From Spirogloea muscicola (lineage: Eukaryota; Streptophyta; Zygnematophyceae; Spirogloeales; Spirogloeaceae): DNA of 33,963 bases. The notes under the pieces are model-generated. The model was not told where the DNA came from. It searched no databases and saw only the letters and a list, made by a program, of their open reading frames with translations. Positions 11,330 to 23,041 of this stretch are shown here, one piece after another. Each line of letters begins with the position of its first letter. Position 1 is the first letter of the stretch. The DNA lies in contig WELB01000032.1 of the NCBI GenBank assembly GCA_009602725.1, positions 108,488-142,450 on the forward strand, given 5' to 3'. A program made the translations under genes and the position numbers.

Positions 11330-14300
11330 CGAGCTGCGGCGCAGCCCCTGCTGCTGCTGCTGCTGCTGCTGGCGGCGGCAGTGGCTTCGATCCTGCGGCC
11401 CGCGGCGGCCGCCGCGCACGCCGCCGGCGCCGCCGCCGCAGACGAGGACTACTACGACGACCAGGACGGCGATGCGCCGGGGGAGGGGCCCGGCGTGGAC
11501 GCCGACATGGCGGGGCTGTGGGATGAGTCCCGCTTTGACGACGCCGGCATCGAGGGCATCGATGATGACGACGACGACGATCGCGCCCTGGACGACGACA
11601 GCTTCGACGACATATACGACGACGAGGACGATATCGACGCGGCGGACGGCGACGGCGAGGGCTTCGACGTGGACGATGCTGACGTCCTGGCGCTGACCGC
11701 CCAGACCTTTGACGCGGCCATTGAGGCCCACCCGCACATTCTCGTCGAGTTTTACGCGCCGTGGTGCGGCCACTGCAAGGCCCTCGCGCCCGAGTACGCC
11801 GAGGCTGCCACCCGGCTCAAGGCGGAGGGTAGCGACATCGTGCTCGCCAAGGTGCGCTTGCTGCTGCCCGTCCGTCTCATCTTCGGGATGCTGCGGTCGG
11901 CAATGTGGGGCCCAGCATGCATCCAGGCGGTGGCGCAAGCAGTGTGCAATGTAGCTATCTCGATAGGCTTTCCTGGGATCCCATCCACTAGCAGTAAGGA
12001 CTGCATAGGAAGCTGCGGTTGTTGGGACATGGCTCCTCTGTGGCAAGTACGTACTGGTGACGATGCACACCGAATGGAGGGTATCAGAGCAAGGACGATT
12101 GCAGAATGTTGTAAATCTGACGGTGCCACTGTCCCTGACACTTGACAAGCCTAACTTAGACTAATGTGTGGCATGGTACGAGAGAGCTTGACTCCTGAGC
12201 AGTTGACAACAATCAGAGCTGCATGAGACTAGCCCACTGAAAGCAGTTGCTGAAGTGCTGCATGCCAATGCCGCAACAATCTGATGGTATGATGTACGAG
12301 CTGAGCTGACTTACATGATTCACCTCTTGCTTCTCAGATTGATGGCTCGAAGGACAACAGGCTGTCACAGCAGTATGGTGTGCAGGGCTTTCCTACGCTC
12401 TTGTTCTTCAGGAATGCACAGCACAGAGAATACAAAGGTGGAAGGACAGCGTAAGTCATGGGTACTGTGCTCGCTGAGACATTATATTCAACGCACTCTT
12501 GAGTGTCTCAATTAGCCGCTCTTCCCAAAGTTGAGTGACTGTAGACAATATATGTATGCCTCACACGAACCAGCGGTCGTGGTCGTCATTGCAGAGACGA
12601 GATCGTCACGTGGTTACAGAAAAAGACGGGCCCAGCTATCAATTCCATCTCAAGCGCTTCTGAAGTTGAAGACATCCTAGCTCACGAAGATGTTGTTGCA
12701 GTGGCCTACTTTGACAAGCTTGAGGTGCACATGCTGCAAACAGCTGGCCTCTATTGTCTACTTACTCGCCTCTGGGTTGTGCATCATGCATTTGCTGTTC
12801 TGGACTTGCATAGAGCTTGCAGGAGGATTGCATGCAATTCCGGGGAATGTACCAGAGGGATGGAAGGGCTCATAGTGACATCTCTGTAGTTATGGAACGG
12901 AGGATGATTCTCATGTCATTGTGAACTTCGCCTTTCTGGTTGTATGTAGGGCCCCGCATTTGAGGAGCTACAGACTTTGGCTCAGGATGAGGATGCAACC
13001 ACGTTTCTCCAAACGACAGACGCAGATGTGGCTGATGCGCTGGGCCTAAAGAAGTCGGAGACAAAGGCGCCAGCCTTGGCTGTCCTCAAAAAGGAGGAGG
13101 AGAAATTTGTCAAATATGGTGCGCCGTTGCCTGTCTTTCCAGCTTACCTTGACGTTCTTGTTGGAGCTTAAGTACGTGTCTAAGCAGCTTGACCAATCCT
13201 AAGTTATCGTGCAGGATGGCTACCCTTACTTGTATTACAGATGCAAGATGAATATCCTTACCTGGTCTTTAGTATCTTCTTTAGTATCACAGAGCATCGA
13301 TGTCGAATATTTGACTGTCTAGAACAAGCTTCGAGACTCCTCAATCTAAACAAGTATTTGAGCAGTGAGGATCAGATTTTGCAGTAAGGAACCATAGTAT
13401 GATTGTCCTTCTTATGATCAGCTAACAGCAGTGCCCGACAAGTTCTGATATTCAGCCAGCTGATATTTTGAGAATTTGGTATAGACGGCCACTTTGACAA
13501 GGATGAGATGGCAACCTTTGTAAAGGCAAACCGCCTTCCGCTTGTAATTACCTTCAACACGGACACAGCTTCAGCAATTTTTGATGATGATAACAGCACA
13601 CAGGTATGAGCTTGTAGTCTGCAGGCCAAAGATTGCCACAAAGCACTATGTTTCCCTGAACAATGTCAGATGCTACTTCTATGCGTTTGTGAAATACTTG
13701 GGGTTCACCTTATTATGTGTGAATATCATGTGAGTACTCACAGTAGAGATTGTATTTTAACTAATGGGTGCCAAGTGACACGAACATTGGCTTCTGTTAA
13801 TGTTTCGTAGGAAAGTCGCACCTGCATTTGGCCAGCCAAATGCACTAGTGAGGTTGTGTTTGACCTATCTTTATTGTCATACCTTTCAGTTGTTGCTCTT
13901 TGCAAGTCCAGATGACTCTGACAGGCTGCTGCCAGAGTACGAAGCAGCTGCAAAGAAGTACAAGGGCAAGGTAGGATCCTTCCATGCTTTTCTGAGTTGT
14001 TCATCAACAACCTGTGAGCCAGAAGGCGCATGAAATGCATGGGATACAGAAGCCTGTGCAATATACAACTTGCAGTCGAGAAGCACATGAGGAAGTTCAT
14101 GCAGAATGTCCAATACCTGACCTTTCTCTTCGGTTGACCTTGTTTGAGGCAGGTTATGTTTGTGCATGTGAACAACGGAGACGAGGAAGCTTCGAGGTCT
14201 GTCTTAGAATTCTTCGGGGTCACGGGGCAAGAGCTGACGGTGAAGATATCTCATGACATTGTCACCAAGTGGTGATGGGGTTATTTTTGTTTTAAAATTT

Positions 14301-16031
14301 CTCAAGTGTGTAGTTAGTCATGCAAGGGGCTGTCGTGAGCCTGCAGCAAATCGCAGAGCATTCTCTTCCAGAGGTGAACGCTGTGCTGGAGCTAGCTACA
14401 ATCTTGGAGCGCAGCATATGTGAGTAGGTTGCTTTCGACCACCTAAAGAAGGTGGTGCAAGCCTGTGCAGCTCATGGCATTCTCCATGGCAGGACCTGGC
14501 ACAAAGTACAAGCATGAAAGGGATATAAATCAGAAAAGCATAGAGGTGAATTACCTCCCTAACCACTTCTTTTGTGCGCTTGGTTGTCCTCTTCCTGTCA
14601 TGCCTTTGCGATTCAGCTTATTAGCAGGACTGCACTTCATAGGACCCTCCAGATGTGTGTTACTTGACCAGGTGCCGCAGTAAGTCTTGTGTAAATCGCA
14701 AGCTGTGATGGCCTCTCTGTCAGGCTCCTGCTACATGCATATAAGATAGCCATACATAGACTGACGCAACATAATGGCCTCACACTCAGGGCTTTGCAGC
14801 AGATCTAGTCGAAGGAAAGCTCACACCTTACTTCAAGTCTGAGCCGTTGCCAAGTGAGGTGAGCCTCAGAATGCCAACGAAGCATCTCTGCAGTTTGAAG
14901 GCCCGTATGAATGACACCAGCCATACCCACCTGTCAAGTATACCGTCACCTTCTGAAGATTATCTAGATCAATGGGGTTGCGAGCATGTGCTTGACATGC
15001 TTTGAGGCCCTGATCACCACATGCTTTTGATGCTGTGCGTATTTACGATGTCGTCATTTGCAGGATGACGGAGATGTCAAGATTGTGGTGGGCAAGAATT
15101 TTGACAGCATAGTCTTGGACGAGTCAAAGGATGTGCTACTGGAGGTTAGGTCCTTGTGAAGCTTAGGATTGTTCTTCCTGGACGTTCTTCACAGTGGTCT
15201 GCAATGTGAAATATGTGCCACTGAAATATGTGTCACTGACTTGTGCAGACTTCTGCTATAATGTACAGGCTTGCAAGGAACAGATTGCCCAGCTTTGTCG
15301 TCTTATCTGCTTGGCTGCATGGGAGGACAAAACTTGACCAGCTCCTACTGCACTTGCAGGTCTATGCACCCTGGTGTGGTCACTGCCAGGAGCTCGCCCC
15401 AACATGGCTGAGGCTGGCCAAGCGGTTCAGCAGCGTGGATAGCGTGGTCATTGCGAAGATGGATGGGACTACCAATGAGCACCCTCGGATCAGTGTATGT
15501 TCGCAAGAATGCATACAGCCGGCTCTTTAGCTTCTCCAAAACTGATCCATGCTTCATAGCAGCGACAGAAAGCACAGACAGAAGCTCTGCTCTGAAATGC
15601 ACCACCATCTCCATGTTGTGCGTGTTGTTGTCACGCTTATATGCAGGTGGAAGGCTTCCCAAGCTTGCTCTTCTATGCGGCTGGCAACAAGAGTGTGGAG
15701 CCTGTAAGCAGCTACTCTTGCTCACGGAGTATGTGGGCAGAGCTCTGCTGATGTTATCATATCTGAGTGTGCTGTCTTGTCTGCCCTCTGCTATTCGATG
15801 TCGATGCATTGTCTCATGGCCCGGTACATAGCCCACCAAGTCGTTTACCTTGTGCAGATCCCTGTGGATGTTGACCGGACTTTGAAGTCCCTCACGCAAT
15901 TCATCAAGAAGTATGCAAGCATACCATTCGTACTCCCAAGAAAGGGTGATCTGAAGCAGATGGATTTAGACAACGAGGCTTTGGACTCGAGTGCCCCCTC
16001 AAGAGAGGAGTCTGTGCACACGGAGTTGTAG
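11330..16031 (+). CDS. PDI: Protein disulfide isomerase, two CGHC sites, 5' end in gap
   Basis: Thirteen readable exons (11330-11851, 12338-12450, 12595-12724, 12950-13118, 13485-13603, 13890-13970, 14153-14239, 14471-14545, 14790-14858, 15064-15144, 15360-15494, 15647-15703, 15858-16031) join in phase to 603 residues. It begins with a poly-Leu hydrophobic core followed by Ala, consistent with an ER signal peptide whose start is in the gap. A long Asp/Glu-rich region follows, as in plant PDIL1-3/1-4. The a domain has YAPWCGHC (CGHC codons 11765-11776), then b and b' domains ([16 protein letters not shown]), then the a' domain with YAPWCGHC (15375-15386). It should form and shuffle disulfides in secretory proteins in the ER lumen. 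The C-terminus is VHTEL, a variant of the K/HDEL retrieval signal. The first exon also encodes a run of seven Asp. The readable a-b-b'-a' part is full length. Confidence 0.92.
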
Positions 16032-16719
16032 AGAAGTTTGCCATATCCGATCTTGCCTTGTGGCAGCCTTCTAGGACTTGAAAGCTGGCACCCAATGTTA
16101 ACACATGTCGAGCATGGCTTGCTCATGAGTGTGGCCTACTGCACTTCTGCTTGCTCTAACCTCTTGCCCTCATCTTGCATCACAGTATAACGGCCCAGAC
16201 AACCTTTTGGTGAACCTTCAGCATCCGAAACTGCAACTCAGCTGTCTGTGCAGACGACTGAACATGGTCAGCAATGCAACCATGCCGGGTCGCCGCACCC
16301 GCAAGTTGGGTCTCCTTGCATGAGTGATGACCACGCGGGCAGTTGTCATTTTCTTGCTCTTGCGCGGACCTTGGAGGTGACAGCCAGTCCCTGTCCAAGA
16401 AGCAGCAGCTCTCACAGTGGGGGCGAGGAAGGAGAACCTCTACCAGCAGAGGGATTAGCCAGCCCAAAAGACCATAGTGAGCGTTCGGATGAGGTCGGAA
16501 AAGCGCTAAGGCACACTGCGACTCAAGTGGGCACTGGGTGCTCAGTATTGCCTGATGAGGGCGTGAGCTGTGGAAAGCCAGCCCACTGAAGACTGAACAA
16601 AGTCCGGTGAGCAGCCGCCTGTGGTCAGCGCCAAGTCATGCACTGCTGTCGTTGACGCAGCTGCACCGTTGACTCGGGCTGGCCGCCCCCGCCCCTGTTG
16701 ACGAATACGGCAAGCCCGC

Positions 16720-16913
16720 TGACGTGGTCAACCGTGCAACTTCTGCCACGTGGCTGCGGGCGACTCGCAGCTGCCCGGCCCCTCCCGGGGCCAGAGGGTG
16801 CCCTCGGTCGCGCCACGTGTTTGAAGCCTCCAGCGTGGCCGCCACGCGGCGGCGCCTAGTCGCCGGACACCCGTGTCCGGCCCGCGCTGGCCGGGCAGGT
16901 GACATATCACGTG
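16720..16913. promoter_or_regulatory. Cluster of ACGTG (G-box/ABRE-like) elements upstream of clpD
   Basis: TGACGTGG (16720-16727), CCACGTGG (16746-16753), CACGTG (16814-16819) and CACGTG (16908-16913) lie within 194 bases. CACGTG is the plant G-box core bound by bZIP and bHLH factors. Function here is inferred from clustering and position. Confidence 0.45.
16862..16881. repeat. Inverted repeat, 9-bp arms
   Basis: Arms GCCGGACAC (16862-16870) and GTGTCCGGC (16873-16881) are perfect complements separated by two bases, within the ACGTG cluster upstream of clpD. It may be a dimeric factor site. Confidence 0.6.
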
Positions 16914-17003
16914 GCGCAAGCACAGGGGCGCCGTACGAGCTCGGGCAGCCCGGAAAGAGCGTCCACGGGCAGGCTGCCGGAAAAGGGGCAGACAGTAGGC
17001 AAG

Positions 17004-17161
17004 TGACGGCGCGCCCGCCGGCATGTTCGAAATGGGCGGCCCGCCCTGGGCGGCCCGCCGTCATCGCCGCCGTCACCCGGACCCCGCCCCGAGTGCCGTC
17101 ACCGGCGCCCGCCAGCCAAGAAATCGGCCCTGCAGCCCACCGCGGTGACGGCGCCGTCACC
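17004..17161. promoter_or_regulatory. CGTCA/TGACG cluster with 18-bp perfect palindrome
   Basis: TGACG cores occur at about 17004, 17059-17063 (CGTCA), 17071-17075 (CGTCA) and 17097-17101 (CGTCA). A perfect palindrome at 17144-17161 carries TGACG and CGTCA facing each other across GCGC. These are bZIP (as-1/CRE-like) half-sites. A tandem pair of GGGCGGCCCGCC lies at 17034-17045 and 17048-17059. A regulatory role for clpD is inferred. Confidence 0.45.
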
Positions 17162-17227
17162 CGGCTGGCAGCCCTCCGCGGGAGCCCGCAACTCCCCCGC
17201 CAGTTCCCTCGCGCTCCCGAACGACCC

Positions 17228-17255
17228 TCCGCCGCCGCCGCCGCTCCACTATCCT

Positions 17256-17286
<31 letters not shown>

Positions 17287-17321
17287 GACAGCCGCAGCCG
17301 CCGCCGTTGCCGCCGCCGCCC
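17228..17321. repeat. CCG trinucleotide tract in the clpD leader
   Basis: Near-continuous CCG repeats interrupted by a few other codon-sized units, next to an ambiguous base at 17376. The tract makes the start of clpD uncertain. Confidence 0.8.
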
Positions 17322-17376
17322 TTGGCCCTTACGCGCGCGCTCTGCGGGCCAGCATCGGCTGCGGGGGCGCCTCTGN

Positions 17377-20300
17377 GCGACGGCGGCGGCGACGGCTGCG
17401 GTCCTGCCCCGGCGACGCTCTGTTCTGGAGGCTTCCCATGAGGGCCTGAGCTTGGGGCGCTCCCCCGGCGCGCCGCTGTGCCGCCGCCTGTCGCACCAGG
17501 ACGCCTTCGAGCGGGCCGTCCTCGCGGCATCGGCGGCGGCGGCCTCGCCGCGGCATGGCCGCTGGCAGCGGGGCGGCGGCCGGGCGGTGGTCTCGGCGGT
17601 CTTCGAGCGCTTCACGGAGCGCGCCATCAAGTCGGTCATGAACGCGCAGCGCGAGGCCAAGGCCGGCGGCCGCGCCGAGGTCGGCACCGCGCACCTGCTG
17701 CTGGGCCTCATCGTCGAGGCCGCCAGCGCCGCCGACGGCTTCCTGGGGACAGGCGTGAAGCTGGAGGAGGCCCGCGCGGCGGCGCGCGAGGCCGTCGGCG
17801 CGCTGCAGCTCCCGCCGGCCGCCGGCGTGCGCTCCGCCGCCGAGATCCCGTTCTCCACGGGCAGCAAGCGCGTGTTGGAGGCCGCATTGGACGAGTCCCG
17901 CAAAATGGGCCACAACTACATCGCGCCCGAGCACATCGCCATCGGCCTGCTCATCGTCGACGACGGCGGCGCCAGCAAGCTCATGGACAGGTGCAGACTT
18001 CTGTCCGATCCTTGACGACGCGGCCGGACATCACTTGTGGACGTTCATGTCATCCATTGGCGCATGCTATGCTCTGAAAAGTTAAATGACCAGGTTCATT
18101 GGTTCATAGTGACTCTGGAATGTGGGGACTTTGACGATGGACGTGGCGTTGCCACTCTCGCTTGCGCAGGCTGAACCTCAGCAAGGACAAGCTGCATGCT
18201 GAGGCCATCGCCAAGCTCAAGGGCGAGCTGGAGAAGGAGGGCCGCTCGACCTCATCGACTGCGCTCATTGGCAAGACCGCTGTCGGTGCCGCTGCCGCCG
18301 GCACCTCATCCCGGCGCCGGAAGGGTGCGAAGCCAAAGACAGCCCTCTTGCTGTCATTCAAGCATTTGTGCGTCTGCGCGTCTGCTGCAGCGGATGGAGC
18401 ACGGTCAGAGCCATTGGGCTGGCGCAAGAAGAAGCTACGTCGTTAACTGAACACGTGCTTGTGGCAGGCAAGAGCGCGCTGGAGGATTTCTGCGTAGACG
18501 TCACCGCACGGGCTTCGGAGGGGAGCATCGACCCTGTGATCGGCCGCGACAAGGAGGTCGAGCGCGTCGTGCAGATCCTTGCGCGGCGCACCAAGAACAA
18601 CCCCATCCTGCTTGGTGAGCCCGGCGTTGGGAAGACGGCCATCGCCGAGGGCTTGGCGCTGCGCATCACCGGCAATGCTGTCCCCGAGTTCCTTGTTGTA
18701 AGCCGTCTCCCAGTGCATCCATGTGCTGCTGCAGCTGGTAGGATCACTGTGGCGCGCTTGCTGCATGCAAGCTGCTGCATGTACTGCATCCCGCAAGAAG
18801 GGCAGTGCCACAGAACCTGGCACGTGATATGCAGCATGGACAAATCTGCTGACGTGTGTTTGTAGGGCAAGCGCGTGATGTCGCTCGACATGGGCCTCCT
18901 GCTTGCCGGTGCCAAGGAGCGGGGCGAGCTCGAGTCCCGCGTCACGAATCTTGTGGATGAAGTCAAATCCTCTGGTGAAGCTCCAACTTATTAGACCAGG
19001 CCTGTCGTTACTGCAGCCACCAGGGTGCAGGACTTTAAGCTATCATTTCGGTTCTAGATAGCATCCTCTTCGAAGGATGCAATGTTGCAGGCTGCGCTTT
19101 AGGGTGTGCTAGGGCTGCTTTCTTGGTGTGTTAGTAAAGCTTCCCGGCACATTTGCGCATTGCAAATGTGCACATTTGCAATCTGCTGAAATTGAACAGG
19201 ACGTTGTGATGAGCTTCGTGGACATCTCAGCTCTGCAGTTTTTGAGCAATTTTAGTCATCTGTGGCTAGGGCCTGAGCAACTGCAAGTTATAGCTGATGA
19301 GGAGCGTTTGCTGGTCGAGCAGGCAATGTTATCCTTTTGATCGACGAGGTTCACACCCTTGTCGGGTCCGGAACGGTTGGCCGCCACGGTGGGGGTTCAG
19401 GGCTTGACATCGCCAACCTGCTCAAGCCAGCACTCGCCAGGGGTCTACTGCAGGTGAGGCAGGCCGCTCTAATAAACGGCACTTGTATTAGCCATTCAAA
19501 TGCAGAGCTGCATGAGAAGAGACTGACTAAGGTTGTCAGAGTATCAGTCGTGATGTGCAGCTGTACGAGCAGACAATCATCATCATGTGATAAAAGAATG
19601 TGATGGAAATAAGGATTCACCCCAGGATATTTAGCAGAAAGATTGAGCAGAGATTGATTGATTGATAGGTTGATTGCTTGGTTACTGACATGCACGTCCA
19701 GAATTTGGAGGGTGAGGGCTGCTTGCTGATCAAATGGCAGATACTGTGGGCCGCGTCCAGTGCATTGGTGCCACGACGCTGGACGAGCACCGCAAGCACA
19801 TCGAGAAGGACAAGGCGCTTGCCCGCCGCTTCCAGCCCGTGATGGTGCACGAGCCCTCTGAGGTCCTTCCCTTGCCCACTTTTCCCACAGGCAGGGAGCT
19901 GCGTGAAGTCTCATGTGCCCCTGCATGACCAAGGCTTGTGTTCTGTTGAGCAGCGGCATAGCTGTAGGACTGAAGGTAGCAATCAGCAACTTTAGGTAAT
20001 CATAACTGGCGGGTCTGAGAAGTCAATTTTGCTTTGGGCAGGCGGATGCCATTCGGATTCTGCTTGGTCTCAAGGAGAAGTATGAGGCTCACCACAAGTG
20101 CAGGATCACGGACGAGGCCGTGCAGTCGGCAGTGCAACTGTCCGCCCGGTACATTGCAGACAGGTTCCTGCCGGACAAAGCGATTGATCTCATGGACGAA
20201 GCTGGTAGCAAGGCCAGGATTGGCGCGTTCCGGCGCAGGGTGGCCAACCGCAGCAGCATCCTAACGAGGAGCACTGGTGACATCTGGGACGAGATCAAGC

Positions 20301-22474
20301 GGGTGCAGCAGCAGCTCCACAAGGCTGTGAGCATCCTCTACGTTTGTCAAGACCTCCAGAGGTTGCCGTATTATGCCTGTAATTGGTCCTCATAGCACCT
20401 GGTGTGCAGGTTTTGTTGTGCCCCTGGTTGTTGTCGTGGTTTACATCGTAGTACTGATTGGGAATGTATTCACTGAAAATGTGCTTAAGCTTCTGATTGT
20501 CAAGTACACGCTCTGCATGGTCTGCAGGTGCTTGTACCTCAATCAGCAGCAACAGGGGGTGCCTACTCGTTTGCGGATGCTGATGTGGGCGGCAATGTCT
20601 CTGGCACAACTGTGGAGGCGGAGCTCACGGCATTGCCCAACCTCGGCTCTGTGTCGCAGGAGAACAGCGACGAATATGATGAGGGGTAAGAGGCATGAAT
20701 TATAATTAAGCATAAGTGCAACAATTGCTCACTACATGAGACCCGACAGCATGTCTGCATTGTGTATGACATGCAGCTCTGCTGTCCACTGCTTTTGCAG
20801 GCCGGTAGTCGTGGGCCCTGCTGAGATTGCAGCAGTGGCAGCCATGTGGTCTGGCGTGCCATTGGAGCAGCTGACTGCTAACGAGCAGCACCGGCTTGTG
20901 GAGCTGGAGGTCACCCTGAGGAAGCGCGTGATCGGGCAGGACGATGCTGTCAGTGCAATCTGCCGCGCCGTGAGAAGGGCGCGTGTGGGGCTGAAGGACC
21001 CCAGCCGCCCCATTGCTGCCATGCTCTTCTGTGGCCCCACAGGCGTCGGCAAGACCGAGCTGACCAAGGCGCTGGCACAGCACTACTTTGGCTCCGTAGG
21101 TGCCCTTTGTCCTACTTGCAGAAGCGGAATGCCAGTCTTGACCACTCTGAACATCATAACAATTACCAAGCACCTAGCCAATGTTGGAGTGCATGGTGAA
21201 GTGCTGATAGTCAGGCATGCTTTATCATTCTATTGTGCACAGGAGGAAGCCATGGTGCGCTTAGACATGAGCGAATACATGGAGAGGCACAGCGTCAGCA
21301 AATTGATAGGCTCCCCGCCGGGATACGTGGGCTATGGAGAGGGCGGGACTTTGACAGAGGCTGTTCGTCGACGCCCGTTCACAATCATCCTGATGGATGA
21401 GATTGAGAAAGCTCACCCAGACGTCTTCAACATGCTGCTTCAAATGTTTGAAGATGGACAGCTGACAGATTCTCAGGTACACTTATGAACAAAATCAGTC
21501 ATCTATATCTCGAGCAAGGCCTATCATCCCATTATCTTGGCAATATAAGGAGCGTACTGTTATACAGCATTGCTGCTGTCTGCAAGTTGTGTAATCTTTG
21601 AGGAAAGGTTTCCTTGCAAAGCTCATAGTGAGTGCTTATTTGTGCACGCAGGGCCGCCGGGTGTCTTTCAAGAATGCCCTCATTGTGATGACCTCCAATG
21701 TCGGGTCTGCTGCCATTGCCAAGGGAGGCGGTCAAAGAATCGGCTTCAACTTGACTGTGGATGAAGCTGATGGGGGCAGATATTCAGCTCTGAAGGCGTT
21801 GGTCACTGATGAGCTGAAGAACTTTTTCAGGCCAGAGCTCTTAAACCGTCTGGACGAAATAGTTGTTTTCCGATCTCTGGAACTAGCCCAGGTAACTGTG
21901 CACAGGACGTGGCTGCATACTTTTCCTTTTCATGTTTCAGCTGTGTAAACAGGCAGTCAAAGCCTCTGTCAAAACCTCTTGCATGTGCACATCTACCTCC
22001 TATGTTGACTCATTGCTGTCTACTGCTTAGTAGGCAACATCATCTGCATCCTCCAAAACGTAGTAGCTGTGTAGCTGGGAGTGGTAATGGGAGTGGGGTA
22101 CTTATGAATCATTGGTGTTTGGTGATTGTCGGCAGGTTCGAGCAATTGTGGACTTGATGTTGGAGGAAACCAAAGAGCGCTTGCAAGCTACTCGCAGTGT
22201 GCTGCTGGAGACAACAGAGTCAGCCGTTGCAAAAATCTGCAAGATAGGCTATGACAAAGCATATGGTGCTAGGCCGTTGAGGCGTGCAGTCACCAGCATC
22301 GTGGAGGATGCTCTCAGTGAAGCACTACTGGCTAGCGAGTACTCCGAGGGGGACACAGCACTCGTGGACCTTGGGCCAGATGGCGAGCCTGTTGTCATCC
22401 TGCACAAGATGCCTAATCGTTGTGACCTGGAGATGTGTATTCCTGTTTGCGTACCGACAGCTGGCTATGAGTAA
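17377..22474 (+). CDS. CLPD: Plastid Clp ATPase ClpD/ERD1-type chaperone, start unresolved
   Basis: Twelve exons (to 17990, then 18170-18324, 18468-18697, 18866-18974, 19323-19453, 19761-19862, 20042-20326, 20528-20685, 20801-21095, 21243-21476, 21652-21891, 22136-22474) keep phase and give 963 residues from 17377; Arabidopsis ERD1 is similar in size. An Ala/Arg/Ser-rich leader fits a chloroplast transit peptide. It is followed by a paired Clp N domain ([20 protein letters not shown]), first AAA+ module ([26 protein letters not shown]), second AAA+ module ([24 protein letters not shown]) and an IGF loop for ClpP docking. [13 protein letters not shown] and the lack of a UVR segment favour ClpD over ClpC. 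It should unfold stromal proteins for the Clp protease. No in-frame ATG lies between an upstream stop at 17146 and the Clp N domain, so the true start is upstream, in a missed exon, or obscured by the N at 17376. Confidence 0.9.
19159..19182. repeat. 24-bp perfect palindrome in a clpD intron
   Basis: The half ATTGCAAATGTG is followed directly by its exact reverse complement, within the intron at 18975-19322. A direct copy of the inner ten bases (GCACATTTGC) lies just before it, at about 19148. No function is known. Confidence 0.85.
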
Positions 22475-23041
22475 GTTCACTAAGCACATACAGTGACGTG
22501 CACATTCAAGATCTCATTTAGAAGTACCACAGCCATGTCTTGAGGTGACCACCTTGATTTACTTTAGTTGGGGTATATGCATGTATTACTTCCTCTAGGT
22601 CCTTCCACAGACCACAAGTATGCCTTCCTGGGCCCCTGCAAGCTCAGCTTAGTCTGCCGTGCTTCTGCCGTTAGCATGTACATAATTCAGCGGTGTATGC
22701 TGTATTCATGATTCTGTCTAGCATTGTCCTAGCGGTGCTATATCTAGTGCGCTGCTTCTGGATTGAGCCTTTGAGCTCTTGTACATAGTACATAACCAGC
22801 CTGTGCTCAAGCTTACATACTGGTGGCCGCTCCTCTGACATGAGAGCATAGCTACATTAAATTGTCAAGCTTCTGTGCAAGTAGCAATGCCCTGTTACTT
22901 GTGCCCAGTTGCACTCTTCAATGAAGCACTAACAAGTGGTTAAATTGAAGTGCTCTTGTTTTGCTAATCTGGATTCCGCTCATCCCGTCTGTTAAGCGCA
23001 ATTATCAAATTTCATTGCGTGTGAAATGTGCAACTAACTCA

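Larger units (their letters stand above)
16032..17376. other. Intergenic region between PDI and clpD
   Basis: The first 500-600 bases look like PDI 3' UTR and spacer, with one 113-residue reading frame (16248-16589) of no recognisable content. From about 16640 the DNA becomes GC-rich and holds clustered ACGTG and CGTCA boxes, inverted repeats and a CCG tract. I take this as the promoter and 5' leader of clpD. No gene is supported on either strand. Confidence 0.6.

Noticed and set aside
11348-11372. CTG repeat as a microsatellite of interest
   Set aside because: It encodes the poly-Leu core of the PDI signal peptide, an ordinary feature.
10742-12145. 467-residue plus-strand frame spanning the N gap
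   Set aside because: It runs through 331 undetermined bases and into a PDI intron. The ATG at 10946 lies only about 31 bases from the divergent helicase ATG and would put over 100 residues before the signal peptide, so I do not use it as the PDI start.
16248-16589. 113-residue frame after the PDI stop
   Set aside because: Low-complexity Ser/Gly/His composition with no family motif. Most simply it is PDI 3' UTR, as PDI already ends with an ER-retrieval-like tail.
16724-17449. 241-residue plus-strand frame upstream of clpD
   Set aside because: GC-rich shadow frame through promoter-like DNA and the CCG tract. It is in a different frame from the Clp N domain and ends at once after it would meet it.
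19648-19680. GATT short tandem repeat in a clpD intron
   Set aside because: Only three to four units and interrupted. It is ordinary simple sequence in an intron.
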